Source of the DNA: Treponema brennaborense
GTDB taxonomy: Bacteria; Spirochaetota; Spirochaetia; Treponematales; Treponemataceae
Direction of reading: 5' to 3'
Length of the DNA stretch: 64,000 nucleotides
NCBI GenBank assembly: GCA_023666275.1
Contig: JAMPCJ010000011.1
Span: 25,223-89,222, forward strand
Below are positions 7,683 through 15,618 of the stretch, one piece after another. The notes beneath the pieces are model-generated. The model was not told the origin of the DNA, did not search any database, and worked only from the letters and a program-made list of their open reading frames with translations. The translations under genes were made by a program, and so were the position numbers. The first letter of the stretch is position 1. Each line of letters opens with the position of its first letter.

Positions 7683-7774
7683 ATAGCCTATTTGCGGTAT
7701 ATCAAATAGGTTATTTATGATATACCAAATAGCCTATTTATGATATGTCAAATAGCCTATTTGCAATATGCTCA
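7683..7774. promoter_or_regulatory. Four 23-bp tandem operator-like repeats at the fic promoter
   Basis: Units start at 7683, 7706, 7729 and 7752, an exact 23-base period. Each contains the dyad AAATAGCCTATTT or a close variant followed by a GATAT-rich linker. The array begins 17 bases upstream of the fic start. TTGACA, TTGGTA, TTGATA and TATAAA-like hexamers recur within it on the minus strand, so the operators and promoter are intermingled, as expected for multi-site repression. Confidence 0.75.
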
Positions 7775-8049
7775 ACAGCCTGTCGGCGCAATGACGGGGT
7801 GCGGTTAGTGATTTTCTTCTTATTTTTGCCGTGCAAAAAAACGCGGCGGCATTTATGCAAACGAACTTTGCCGAGGTTCTCCGCAGCGGACGGCACGCAC
7901 TGCGCATCCGCGTCATATACCCGCTTCGGCGCAAATGAATGCAAAACGTCCGCAGCGGCAATGTTCGCTGCAAAAGCCGCCGCACGGCAGTTTGATTCAT
8001 GCGGAGAGTTTCATAGCCCCGATGCTTGCGTCGAGGCATGTTGATTTTG
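7775..8049. other. Non-coding stretch, nothing recognised
   Basis: Between the fic operator array and the Cys-rich peptide gene I see no coherent reading frame, RNA signature or mobile-element end. The only hints are a GCGCAATGACGG string near 7787 similar to the REP-like element at 3.9 kb. It may be degraded sequence at the edge of the accessory island. Confidence 0.4.
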
Positions 8050-8199
8050 TCATGATGCCGAACAGCTGCGTCCGCAGCAGCCGCAGTTGCCGCAGCATGC
8101 GCCCGTCCGCTTCATCAGTATTCGGCGGCGAATCATTGATTTGATTATCGCCGCAACGGCGACAATCAGCGCCAAAGAAATTACGACCGTTGCAATCAT
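8050..8199 (-). CDS. FeoB-associated Cys-rich membrane peptide
   Basis: A 49-residue protein, too short for most gene finders. It starts at ATG 8199 behind a GGAGG ribosome site. Residues 2-19 are one hydrophobic helix (IATVVISLALIVAVAAII), followed by a basic segment (KSMIRRRILMKR) and a Cys-rich tail with six Cys in GACCGNCGCCGRSC. This layout is that of the small FeoB-associated Cys-rich membrane proteins found downstream of feoB, sometimes called FeoC-like, whose exact role in ferrous iron uptake is not settled; metal binding by the tail is likely. It lies ~360 bases downstream of feoB on the same strand, separated by a run of stem-loops. Confidence 0.85.
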   Translation of the reverse strand: MIATVVISLALIVAVAAIIKSMIRRRILMKRTGACCGNCGCCGRSCSAS

Positions 8200-8256
8200 A
8201 AAACCTCCAATTTTGCGACAGTGAGCGAATTATAAAATTCGGGAACAGTTGCAAAC

Positions 8257-8483
8257 GCGATTTCGCAATGCAATGAGAAATCGCAGTGAATAAGCGAGTT
8301 TCGCGCGAAGCGTAAAACTCGTATTAAAATCAGCGGCACCATCTTTGCCGCTGATTTTAAATGTCCCTTAATTTCCGGCATTTAAGGAAACTTCGGTTTC
8401 CGAAATCGCCGAAAAAGTTGTTTCACAGAAAAGGAAGTTAAAATCCGCACGCAATTTCAGCGCGGATTTTAATTTTAACTTCC
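8257..8483. other. Run of stem-loops downstream of feoB
   Basis: Consecutive inverted repeats: GCGATTTC/GAAATCGC (8257-8284); CGAGTTT/AAACTCG (8295-8321); a perfect 14-bp stem TTAAAATCAGCGGC/GCCGCTGATTTTAA (8324-8360); CCTTAA/TTAAGG (8366-8387); GGAAAC-TTCG-GTTTCC (8386-8401), a UUCG tetraloop hairpin; and a long arm GGAAGTTAAAATCCGC pairing with 8462-8483. Some could terminate feoB or stabilise its 3' end. No gene is visible within 8200-8561. Confidence 0.6.
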
Positions 8484-8561
8484 ATATAAAAGCGCGATGC
8501 CGAAAGCTTCGATTTCCGAAGCAAAATACGGCACCGCCGAAACAGCGTACCGCGCCGAAAA

Positions 8562-10703
8562 TCAGACGCGCTGCTTCGCCGGACGGAACAGCAGCCACAA
8601 AAAGGCAGCGGCAGCAAGGAATGCGAACACAGTGCCCGCGCCGAACGCGCCGCCCGATACAAACGTACCGATTTGATAAATGCACAAAGACACAATGTAA
8701 GCAAACACGCATTGATAGCCGATCGCAAACGCAGTCCATTTTCCGTTGTTCATTTCGCGCTTAATCGCGCCCATTGCGGCAAAGCACGGCGCGCACAGCA
8801 GATTAAACACCAGGAACGCATACGCCGAAAGCGAAGTGAAATCCGCCGCAAGAACGTCGAAGATTTCCGCGCCGTCTTCGGCAACTTCCGCAAAGCCGTA
8901 CAGAATACCGAATGTTCCGACAATATTTTCTTTGGCAACAAGTCCGGTAAGCGCCGCAACCGCAGCTCTCCAGCTGCCGAAACCGACCGGAATAAACAGC
9001 CAGGAAACAGCGTTGCCGAGTTTCGAAAGCAGACTGTTGTTCATGTCTTCGACCATGCCGAAGCCGTCTTCAAATCCGAATCCCTGCAAAAACCAAACAA
9101 TGATTGTCGAAAGAAGAATGATCGTTCCGGCTTTCTTGATGAACGACCAGCCGCGCTCCCACATGCTGCGCAGAACATTGCCGATTGTCGGCAAATGGTA
9201 CGCGGGAAGTTCCATGACAAACGGCGCGGCGTCGCCGGCAAACAGCTTTGTTTTTTTCAGAATAATGCCCGAACAAACAACCGCGGCAATACCGATAAAA
9301 TACGCGCTCGGAGAAACCCACCAGGCGCCGTCAAATAATGCGCCGGCAAAAAGCGCGATAACCGGCAGCTTGGCGCCGCAGGGAATAAACGTCGTGGTGA
9401 TAATCGTCATTTTGCGGTCGCGGTCGTTTTCTATCGTGCGGGAAGCCATGATGCCCGGAACGCCGCAGCCGCTTCCGATCAGCATCGGGATGAACGATTT
9501 TCCCGAAAGCCCGAAACGGCGGAACAAACGATCCATGATAAACGCAATGCGCGCCATGTAGCCGCACGATTCGAGAAACGCAAGAAAAATAAAAAGAACA
9601 AGTATTTGCGGCACAAATCCGAGCACCGCGCCGACGCCGCCGATGATGCCGTCGACAACAAGTCCCGTCAGCCATTCCGCGCAGCCCGTAGCTTCCAAAA
9701 TGCCGCCTACGCCCGGCAGAATCCATTCGCCGAAAAGCGTATCATTTGTCCAGTCCGTCAAAAACGCGCCGACTGTCGTTACCGACACATAATACACACA
9801 GAACATTACAACGGCGAATATCGGCAGCGCAAGGAATCTGTTTGTTACGACACGATCGATTCGATCGGACAGTGACATTTTCTGCGCCGACGATTTCCGC
9901 GTGCAGCAGTTTTTTATAATGGATTCAATATAGCGATAGCGTTCCGCTGTGATGATGCTTTCGCTGTCGTCATCGAGTTCTTTTTCGCAGGATACAATGT
10001 CGGTTTCGATATGCGCACACAAATCCGCCGAAACGGCAAGTTTTTCGGTTATTTTTTTATCGCGCTCGAACATCTTGACGGCATACCATCTTTGAATTTC
10101 TCCGGCGTTCTGATACGAAGCCGTATTCTGAAGCAGCGCTTCTTCGATGTGGGCAAGCGCATGCTCGACGCAGCCGGTAAAGCGATGCATTGCCGCCGCC
10201 GTGCCGTTTTTTGCCTGCGCAACTGCCGCTTCCGCCGCATCCATGCATCCCATTCCTTTAAGCGCGGAAACAGCCATCACAGGGCAGCCGAGGATTTTTT
10301 CCATTTCTTTCAGATGAATTTTGTCGCCGTTTTTCTTCACGATGTCCATCATATTGACCGCGACCACCATCGGAATGCCGAGTTCCGCAAGCTGCGTTGT
10401 GAGATACAAATTGCGCTCCAAATTGGAACCGTCGACAATGTTGAGAATCACATCGGGATGTTCTTCCGTCAAATATTCGCGGGACACGATTTCTTCCTGC
10501 GTATACGGCGAAAGCGAATAAATGCCCGGCAAATCCACGATAACCACTTCGTCATTCGCGGAATGTCCTTTTAATTTTCCTTCTTTTTTTTCAACAGTAA
10601 CTCCCGGCCAGTTCCCGACAAACTGATTCGAACCGGTCAACGCGTTGAACAGCGTCGTTTTGCCGGCATTCGGATTTCCGGCAAGCGCAATTTTCAGTGC
10701 CAT
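8562..10703 (-). CDS. feoB: Ferrous iron transporter FeoB
   Basis: A 713-residue inner-membrane iron(II) transporter. The N-terminal G domain has G1 GNPNAGKT (residues 9-16), G3 DLPG and G4 NMMD; a helical guanine-dissociation-inhibitor-like region follows, then the polytopic FeoB_C core with the conserved Cys-containing segments (IGSGCGVPGIMASR and FIPCGAKLPVIALF). I place the start at ATG 10703 because an AGGAGG ribosome site lies just upstream and the G1 motif sits at the expected distance; an in-frame start 57 bases earlier is less likely. feoA genes precede it on the same strand and the Cys-rich peptide gene follows. A GTTAG-N6-CTAAC inverted repeat upstream may bind a DtxR-type iron regulator. 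Confidence 0.97.
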   Translation of the reverse strand: MALKIALAGNPNAGKTTLFNALTGSNQFVGNWPGVTVEKKEGKLKGHSANDEVVIVDLPGIYSLSPYTQEEIVSREYLTEEHPDVILNIVDGSNLERNLYLTTQLAELGIPMVVAVNMMDIVKKNGDKIHLKEMEKILGCPVMAVSALKGMGCMDAAEAAVAQAKNGTAAAMHRFTGCVEHALAHIEEALLQNTASYQNAGEIQRWYAVKMFERDKKITEKLAVSADLCAHIETDIVSCEKELDDDSESIITAERYRYIESIIKNCCTRKSSAQKMSLSDRIDRVVTNRFLALPIFAVVMFCVYYVSVTTVGAFLTDWTNDTLFGEWILPGVGGILEATGCAEWLTGLVVDGIIGGVGAVLGFVPQILVLFIFLAFLESCGYMARIAFIMDRLFRRFGLSGKSFIPMLIGSGCGVPGIMASRTIENDRDRKMTIITTTFIPCGAKLPVIALFAGALFDGAWWVSPSAYFIGIAAVVCSGIILKKTKLFAGDAAPFVMELPAYHLPTIGNVLRSMWERGWSFIKKAGTIILLSTIIVWFLQGFGFEDGFGMVEDMNNSLLSKLGNAVSWLFIPVGFGSWRAAVAALTGLVAKENIVGTFGILYGFAEVAEDGAEIFDVLAADFTSLSAYAFLVFNLLCAPCFAAMGAIKREMNNGKWTAFAIGYQCVFAYIVSLCIYQIGTFVSGGAFGAGTVFAFLAAAAFLWLLFRPAKQRV

Positions 10704-10869
10704 AACATACCTCCTAAAAACACAATACCGCAGGAAGTTCCGGCTTCCGAGGATCTGCATTTATCCGCGGAAGCAAACACGCACATAAAACAGTCCGCAC
10801 ACAAACCTCCGCTTGAAAACAGAAACACTGCTTCGAGGCGGCTTTACCTTTCCTGCAAACAACAGCTTT

Positions 10870-10885
10870 GTTAGAATTAACTAAC
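10870..10885. promoter_or_regulatory. Inverted repeat GTTAG-N6-CTAAC upstream of feoB
   Basis: The dyad GTTAGAATTAACTAAC lies in the 198-base gap between feoA and feoB and resembles the site over the feoA promoter at 11458-11471. Both recall the TTAG...CTAA half sites bound by DtxR/IdeR-type metal repressors. No recognised -35/-10 pair adjoins this copy. Confidence 0.45.
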
Positions 10886-10901
10886 TAACAGGCAAAAAAA
10901 A

Positions 10902-11129
10902 TTATTTTTGTTCCCGTACCTGAATCAATTCCGCATCCGCTTTTCTCAGAGAAAGCTCGTACCCTCTGATTGTTATCTCGATAGGATCTCCGAGCGGCGC
11001 GACTTTCCGCACATACACTTCAACGCCTTTTGTAATGCCCATGTCCATAATGCGGCGTTTTACTGCGCCGCTGCCGAGCAGCTTTTCCACAACGGCAGTC
11101 TGCTCCGTTTTTACATCCCGCAATGTCAT
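10902..11129 (-). CDS. feoA: FeoA domain protein (feoB-proximal)
   Basis: A 75-residue FeoA: an SH3-like small cytosolic protein with MTLRDVKTEQTAVVEKLLG, then the diagnostic KRRIMDMGITKGVEV segment and VAPLGDPIEITIRGYELSLRKADA, which is the conserved C-terminal strand set. FeoA proteins are thought to interact with FeoB and influence its GTPase-driven iron transport. ATG 11129 is preceded by AGGAGG at 7 bases; a longer in-frame reading to 11183 has no comparable ribosome site. A second FeoA gene lies upstream on the same strand, and feoB follows 198 bases downstream. Confidence 0.93.
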   Translation of the reverse strand: MTLRDVKTEQTAVVEKLLGSGAVKRRIMDMGITKGVEVYVRKVAPLGDPIEITIRGYELSLRKADAELIQVREQK

Positions 11130-11206
11130 ATAACACCTCCTTGCAATTTTTCTGACAGACAGTCGAATTTCCGCACAGCGCAAAAATCAAACGTTCCGAA
11201 AAATAT

Positions 11207-11416
11207 TCACACAATAATTTTTTCCGCCATTTCACGGCTGACGGCAACGCGAGAGTCTTTTATTTTCACAATTACATTGCCGGATATTTCGGAAATAACG
11301 CAGACGCGCGCGCCGGCAATAAATCCCAAGCTTTCGAGAAATTTGCGCGTTTCGCTTTTGCCGCCGACACGTTTAATCAAATGTTCTTCCCCTTTTTCAC
11401 TCATAAGCAGCGGCAT
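11207..11416 (-). CDS. FeoA domain protein (promoter-proximal)
   Basis: A 69-residue FeoA paralogue: GGKSETRKFLESLGFIAGARVCVISE matches the family core and VIVKIKDSRVAVSREMAEKIIV the terminal strands. It is more divergent than the neighbouring FeoA. Start ATG 11416 has an AGGAGG site just upstream; translation from 11437 would add seven residues without ribosome site. Two feoA genes before one feoB is a common arrangement in Firmicutes and spirochetes. It is the first gene after an excellent promoter whose spacer is occupied by a DtxR-like inverted repeat, so the whole uptake locus is probably iron-repressed. Confidence 0.9.
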   Translation of the reverse strand: MPLLMSEKGEEHLIKRVGGKSETRKFLESLGFIAGARVCVISEISGNVIVKIKDSRVAVSREMAEKIIV

Positions 11417-11454
11417 ATTCGGCCTCCTTTCCGTCAAAAGCTCTGTCAGCGCAT

Positions 11455-11483
11455 ATATTAGTTTATACTAACTTTTGTGTCAA
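11455..11483 (-). promoter_or_regulatory. feo promoter with overlapping metal-repressor-like operator
   Basis: Minus strand -35 TTGACA (11478-11483) and -10 TAATAT (11455-11460), 17-base spacer. The perfect-arm dyad TTAGT-N4-ACTAA (11458-11471) lies in the spacer and overlaps the -10, so a bound repressor would block RNA polymerase. The half sites resemble DtxR/IdeR boxes. Confidence 0.7.
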
Positions 11484-11606
11484 TATCATTTGCTCTTTTT
11501 CCGCGAAATACTGTAATTCCTGCCGCAGCAGCATTCCGCAAGCCGGCATGCAGGTCTGCGCTTTCGGATGAAAAACGCGAAACGCAGGCAGGAAAATATC
11601 GTTTTA

Positions 11607-11635
11607 TTGACTTAAATCGGCTGTTATGCTATAAA
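11607..11635 (+). promoter_or_regulatory. Promoter of the rpsP cluster
   Basis: -35 TTGACT (11607-11612), 17-base spacer, -10 TATAAA (11630-11635). The predicted leader to the rpsP start is about 90 bases. The rest of the gap 11484-11606 shows nothing recognisable. Confidence 0.65.
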
Positions 11636-11731
11636 CTAAATTCGTATTTTACGCATACAGATGCAGATAATGCGGATTTATGCAAAATTTCGGGCGCGAA
11701 GCATACGGCAAAGCGTCCCTGGAGGAAAAAA

Positions 11732-11977
11732 TTGGTCAGAATCAGACTTAAAAGGTTTGGAACAAAAAAAAGACCATACTACCGCATCGTAGTAATGGAC
11801 TCTCGCAAACCGCGCGACGGCGAAACCATTGAGGAAATCGGCATATATCATCCCGTCGAAGCAGAAGAAAAACAGATCGCTTTTAACGAAGAACGCGCGC
11901 GTTATTGGGTTTCTGTCGGTGCGCAGCCCAGCAATACAGTGCGGAAGCTTTTCAATAAGAAAAATTTCACGCTGTAG
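11732..11977 (+). CDS. rpsP: 30S ribosomal protein S16
   Basis: An 81-residue S16. The start is a TTG codon at 11732, chosen because a GGAGG site lies 6 bases before it and the protein then begins with the canonical [24 protein letters not shown] segment; EEIGIYHP and the C-terminal [19 protein letters not shown] are also standard. S16 is a small-subunit assembly protein. It heads the cluster rpsP-khpA-rimM-trmD-rplS, a grouping conserved across bacteria. An upstream promoter with 17-base spacing precedes it. Confidence 0.97.
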   Translation: MVRIRLKRFGTKKRPYYRIVVMDSRKPRDGETIEEIGIYHPVEAEEKQIAFNEERARYWVSVGAQPSNTVRKLFNKKNFTL

Positions 11978-11998
11978 CCGGCGGTATGGAGTACCGGA

Positions 11999-12232
11999 AT
12001 GGAAAAAGACCTGATTGAATACATAGCAAAATCACTGGTCAATGATCCAGAAGCTGTTTCAGTGCAGGAAACCGAGGGCGAGCTGTCTACGGTTATCGAA
12101 CTGCGGGTTGCGCAGGATGATATCGGCAAAGTAATCGGAAAATACGGACGCATAGCAAAAGCGCTGCGGACGGTGCTGAGTGCTTCCGCCGGAAAATCGG
12201 GAAAGCGCTATACGCTTGAAATCTTGGACTGA
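11999..12232 (+). CDS. khpA: KH-domain RNA-binding protein KhpA
   Basis: A 77-residue protein with a single KH domain. MEKDLIEYIAKSLVNDPEAVSV is the N-terminal helix region and IGKVIGKYGRIAKALRTVLSA holds the RNA-binding GxxG-type loop (here GKYG rather than the more usual GKQG/GRQG). KhpA proteins bind RNA with KhpB/Jag and affect cell division and elongation in Gram-positive bacteria; in this cluster it is usually between rpsP and rimM, as here. Its stop overlaps the rimM start (ATGA), so the two are translationally coupled. Confidence 0.93.
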   Translation: MEKDLIEYIAKSLVNDPEAVSVQETEGELSTVIELRVAQDDIGKVIGKYGRIAKALRTVLSASAGKSGKRYTLEILD

Positions 12233-12852
12233 TGAAACAAAAGGTTGAATGTGCCGGCGCGGAAAAAAATCCGCAAGACGGAGTACAACCGGAAATGAGT
12301 GTCGGGATTATCCGCGCAGCTTTCGGGTTGGCGGGTGATGTAAAAGTAGAAAGTACTTCGGGAGAACATGAACACTTTTCACGTTTGACGGAAGTAACTT
12401 TGAGAAAAGCGGGCGCGGAAACAGCAGCAGTTGTGGAAGCTGCCAGAACAAGCGGTGCTTTTCTTCTGGTGAAATTCGCGGGCATCGATACGATTGAACA
12501 GGCAAAAGCGCTTGCCGGTTCGGAAATCGTGGTTCCACGCGATATGGCATGTCCTCTGCGTACAGGGGAATATTATATCGAAGATTTAAAGGGCTGTTCT
12601 CTTGTATATTACGGAGAGAACATTGACGGACCGGCGGCGGGCACCGAAACAGCGGGAACTGCCGCGGGAATTATCACGGACGTAGTAGAAGGCGGCGCGG
12701 GTTACCTCCTTGAGGTTTTGCCGGCCGAGAGCGCAGACAGCGGAAAAACTGCGCGGCGAACGGTTATGGTTCCGTTTAAAAACGAATTTATCGGAACAAT
12801 AGATATTGACCGCAAGCTTGTCTGCCTGATGCACCTCTGGATTCTGGAATAG
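12232..12852 (+). CDS. rimM: Ribosome maturation factor RimM
   Basis: A 206-residue RimM that assists 30S head assembly by binding S19. The N-terminal RimM domain includes VGIIRAAFGLAGDVKVESTSGE and FAGIDTIEQAKALAGSEIVVPRD; the C-terminal PRC-barrel-like part includes EYYIEDLKGCSLVYYGE and the ending VPFKNEFIGTIDIDRKLV. It is longer than typical owing to ~20 extra N-terminal residues (another Met, residue 22, would give a family-sized start) and a Gly/Ala/Thr insertion near residue 125. The ATG overlaps the khpA stop. trmD follows by 4 bases. Confidence 0.94.
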   Translation: MKQKVECAGAEKNPQDGVQPEMSVGIIRAAFGLAGDVKVESTSGEHEHFSRLTEVTLRKAGAETAAVVEAARTSGAFLLVKFAGIDTIEQAKALAGSEIVVPRDMACPLRTGEYYIEDLKGCSLVYYGENIDGPAAGTETAGTAAGIITDVVEGGAGYLLEVLPAESADSGKTARRTVMVPFKNEFIGTIDIDRKLVCLMHLWILE

Positions 12853-12856
12853 CTCC

Positions 12857-13606
12857 ATGAAATTCCATGTGCTGACCTTGTTTCCGGAGATTCCGCGTGC
12901 TTTTTTTGAAAGCTCCATTATGGCAAAAGCGGTTGATCGGGAAATCATTGCCTACGATCTTGTGAATATCAGGGATTTTTCCCTGGATAAACACAGGACA
13001 TGTGATGACAGTCCTTACGGCGGCGGCGCGGGAATGCTTATGATGACCGAACCGCTGCAGCGCGCGCTTGAATCTGTGAAAATCGGACGGGGAAAGCACA
13101 AAAAACGTGTTGTGTATGTTTCTCCGTCGGGAAAATTGTTCACACAGAAACTTGCGTATGAATTAAGCAGGGAACAGAATCTTGTGATTATCTGCGGGCG
13201 GTACGAAGGCATTGACCAGCGGATAATAGATTCTTATGTTGACGACGAAATCTCCGTCGGAGATTACGTACTTTCTTCCGGCGAAGTTGCCGCGACAGTC
13301 ATTATCGACGCGGTATACCGGCTGATAGACGGTGTTATCAACACGGAATCGCTGCAGGAAGAAAGCTTTTCCGCAGGACTTTTGGAATATCCGCAGTATA
13401 CGCGGCCGGAAGTTTTCAACGGCATGAAAGTGCCGGAAATTCTGCTGTCGGGGCACCACGAAAAAATCAGGAAGTGGCGGCTGAAGCAGCAGTTGGCAAA
13501 AACGCTTGCGGTAAGACCGGATTTGATCGCTCAGGCGCGTCAGACGGGATTGCTGACAAGCGAAGCAGAAGCATTGATTACGGAAATAACATCGTTAGGA
13601 GACTGA
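12857..13606 (+). CDS. trmD: tRNA (guanine-N1)-methyltransferase TrmD
   Basis: A 249-residue SPOUT-class enzyme that methylates G37 of tRNAs, preventing +1 frameshifts. It shows [12 protein letters not shown] at the start, [14 protein letters not shown] (about residues 52-65), the trefoil-knot segments [13 protein letters not shown] and [13 protein letters not shown], and the C-terminal PPE-like region with [13 protein letters not shown]. All hallmark motifs are intact. It lies 4 bases after rimM and 2 bases before rplS in the ribosomal cluster. Confidence 0.97.
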   Translation: MKFHVLTLFPEIPRAFFESSIMAKAVDREIIAYDLVNIRDFSLDKHRTCDDSPYGGGAGMLMMTEPLQRALESVKIGRGKHKKRVVYVSPSGKLFTQKLAYELSREQNLVIICGRYEGIDQRIIDSYVDDEISVGDYVLSSGEVAATVIIDAVYRLIDGVINTESLQEESFSAGLLEYPQYTRPEVFNGMKVPEILLSGHHEKIRKWRLKQQLAKTLAVRPDLIAQARQTGLLTSEAEALITEITSLGD

Positions 13607-13608
13607 TT

Positions 13609-13983
13609 ATGGATTTAATTAAAACGATTGAAGAAGCGCAGAAAAAAGACGATCCCGGCACATTTCATGTCGGCGACACGGTAAAAGTCTTTTTCAAAAT
13701 TATCGAAGGAAAAACCGAACGTATCCAAGTATATGAGGGATTGGTTATCTGCTTCAAAAACAGCGGAATTCGCAAAACGTTCACGGTGCGCAAAAATTCC
13801 TACGGCGTAGGCGTCGAGCGTGTTTTCCCGCTGCATTCGCCGCGGATTGCGAAAGTCGAAATTGTGCAGCGCGGCAAAGTGCGCCGCTCGAAACTGTATT
13901 ATATCCGTACAAAAATCGGAAAAAGCGCCCGCATCAAACCGCTGCTTACTCCCAAAGCACAGGCGCAGACAAGCACAAAATAA
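13609..13983 (+). CDS. rplS: 50S ribosomal protein L19
   Basis: A 124-residue L19. ATG 13609 follows a TAGGAGA ribosome site and yields the expected N-terminus. The family core is clear: [53 protein letters not shown] and [14 protein letters not shown]19 sits at the 30S-50S interface. The stop TAA shares its last base with the ATG of the next gene, suggesting coupling of the ribosomal cluster to the flagellar-like genes downstream. Confidence 0.97.
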   Translation: MDLIKTIEEAQKKDDPGTFHVGDTVKVFFKIIEGKTERIQVYEGLVICFKNSGIRKTFTVRKNSYGVGVERVFPLHSPRIAKVEIVQRGKVRRSKLYYIRTKIGKSARIKPLLTPKAQAQTSTK

Positions 13984-15074
13984 TGACCGCAGATACGGTG
14001 CCTGTCCGCCGAACAGGCACTATTCCGCATTCCGCAAAACAAAACGCCGTTTCTCAGCCGCACTCGGAGGGAAACGGCGTTTTACTGCCAAACGGAAAAT
14101 CTGCGCAGGAATATGTACATGCGCAGACAAAAACGGCAGATGCAATTACCCTGCCGCAAGCAAATGAAGGCGCATCGCCTCAAAGCACAGACAACATAAG
14201 CCGTCCGCAGGCTGAATCGCCGCAAACCGCATCTGCTTCATACATTCAAAGTACCGCCGGCGGAATTTCCGCAGACACGGCACCGGCATATACGGATTTT
14301 TTCGCACGCCTTGATATGCAGGCAGACGCGGCATCCGTGCAAATTGTCCGCTTTATGCAGCAAATGGGTGCAAAAATAGAACCGATGCAGATAAAAAGAA
14401 TAAAACGCACCGCAGAGAATGTTTCTTTCGGCAAAAAAAAACAAGCCGCGGAAACCGCCGCGCTGCTTGAAGAAAAAGGCATGCATGCAAATGCCGGCGC
14501 AGTTGAAAGCATGCTGGCGGCACTGCATGCGGATACGCAAGATGCCGGCGATTACAACCGCCGCGAAAAGCATCAGCACGGCAGATACGTTCCCGGAAGC
14601 ATAGATATCATAGACCGGCTGTACCGCACGCCGCCGGCAGATATGGACGACGCCGGAATGCTAGCACTGGCGAATCATTGCGCAGGCAAAAATCTGCATT
14701 GGATTATGCTTCCGTTTGAATTTGACACGCAGGACAAAACAGAATCCGCCCGTACAGGAACAGACACGGCATCAGACGCATACGGTTCTGTCCGCATATT
14801 ATGCGATATCCGGCGGAAAACCGCCCTGAAAACAGTCGTATGCATGCAGACAAAAACCGAAGAACTGCGTTTTCTGCTGATGTTTCCGCGCACAATCCGT
14901 TTTGCCGCCGCCCCGCAGCTTTCGGCGGCGGCACAGAAAATATACAAAGCGGAACTGCAGCGCATTTTCACGCCGCTGTCGTGGACAGATATTTCTTATG
15001 ATGATAGTATAATGGAAAATGTTTTTTTTCACGAACAGCTGTCTGTACTGCCGGAAAGGGGAATTATAGGATGA
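13983..15074 (+). CDS. FliK-like (YlqG-type) hypothetical protein
   Basis: A 363-residue protein that I do not recognise by strong motif. Residues 1-95 are low-complexity and rich in Ala, Gln, Thr and Ser with PQ-containing segments; residues ~100-190 look helical; residues ~235-360 contain strands and a WIMLPFEF segment like the globular part of FliK/YlqG-type proteins. The next gene encodes a FlhB C-terminal-like protein. In Bacillus the same ribosomal cluster is followed by ylqG (FliK-like) and ylqH (FlhB-like), so position supports a FliK-like assignment. Function in export specificity switching is inference only. Start overlaps the rplS stop. Confidence 0.55.
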   Translation: MTADTVPVRRTGTIPHSAKQNAVSQPHSEGNGVLLPNGKSAQEYVHAQTKTADAITLPQANEGASPQSTDNISRPQAESPQTASASYIQSTAGGISADTAPAYTDFFARLDMQADAASVQIVRFMQQMGAKIEPMQIKRIKRTAENVSFGKKKQAAETAALLEEKGMHANAGAVESMLAALHADTQDAGDYNRREKHQHGRYVPGSIDIIDRLYRTPPADMDDAGMLALANHCAGKNLHWIMLPFEFDTQDKTESARTGTDTASDAYGSVRILCDIRRKTALKTVVCMQTKTEELRFLLMFPRTIRFAAAPQLSAAAQKIYKAELQRIFTPLSWTDISYDDSIMENVFFHEQLSVLPERGIIG

Positions 15075-15337
15075 AAAAAACGGCAGCGGCGCTCCGATAT
15101 CCGCCGTATGCGGAAGCGCCGTTTATCGCCGCAAAAGGCAAAGGAGCGCTGGCGGAACGCATTGTGAAAATCGCGGAACAAAACAATGTTCCCGTTGTTC
15201 TCGACGCCGACATGGCGAACATCCTCACGCTGCAGGAAATAGGCGACTGCATTCCGGAAGAAACATACGAAGTTCTCGCGGGAATATTCGCCTCTATTCG
15301 GAATATATATGGAAACACTGCGGAAAATACGCACTGA
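15071..15337 (+). CDS. FlhB C-terminal-like (YlqH-type) protein
   Basis: An 88-residue protein matching the cytoplasmic end of FlhB/EscU family export proteins: AALRYPPYAEAPFIAAKGKGALAERIVKIA followed by NNVPVVLDADMANILTLQEIGDCIPEETYEVLAGIFASI. It lacks the membrane domain and the self-cleaving NPTH motif present in true FlhB, as in the Bacillus YlqH and spirochete relatives. It probably interacts with the flagellar export gate or substitutes for the released FlhB fragment, which is inference. It overlaps the preceding gene by 4 bases and the following one by 29 bases. Confidence 0.85.
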   Translation: MKKTAAALRYPPYAEAPFIAAKGKGALAERIVKIAEQNNVPVVLDADMANILTLQEIGDCIPEETYEVLAGIFASIRNIYGNTAENTH

Positions 15338-15575
15338 AAATCTTGTCTGCGGAATGAAATTTTCCGCGCCGCTTTTTTTCGAAGATGAAGAACACATGTT
15401 TCTCGCGGAAAATAAACCGGTGCGGCAAATGCATCTCGATGCGGTTGCCAAATGGAAGATTCCGTTTGTGCTGACGTCCGGGCGGCTTTTGGAAAAAAAC
15501 GAACCGCCGCTTCAGCCGGAAATTCCGGAAGAAGTTGAAGAAATCGAAAGTATCGATGACGGGGATTTTTCTTGA
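15309..15575 (+). CDS. Small protein resembling the N-terminal module of the HD-GYP-like protein
   Basis: An 88-residue protein with no family name that I know. Its first ~65 residues can be aligned by eye with the N-terminus of the HD-GYP-like protein at 25.4 kb: FSA...D..FL..N.P...L.......W.I....SG.L.EKN against FSA...D..FLLLN.S.P....I.AL.DW.F....SEG.ISKEK. The C-terminal 20 residues are very acidic (EEVEEIESIDDGDF). It overlaps the FlhB-like gene by 29 bases, which supports real coupling but also means the true start could be a downstream codon. Confidence 0.6.
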   Translation: METLRKIRTENLVCGMKFSAPLFFEDEEHMFLAENKPVRQMHLDAVAKWKIPFVLTSGRLLEKNEPPLQPEIPEEVEEIESIDDGDFS

Positions 15576-15618
15576 AAACGAACGGACAAAATCAGCCGGC
15601 AGCCGGAGAACAGCTTCC

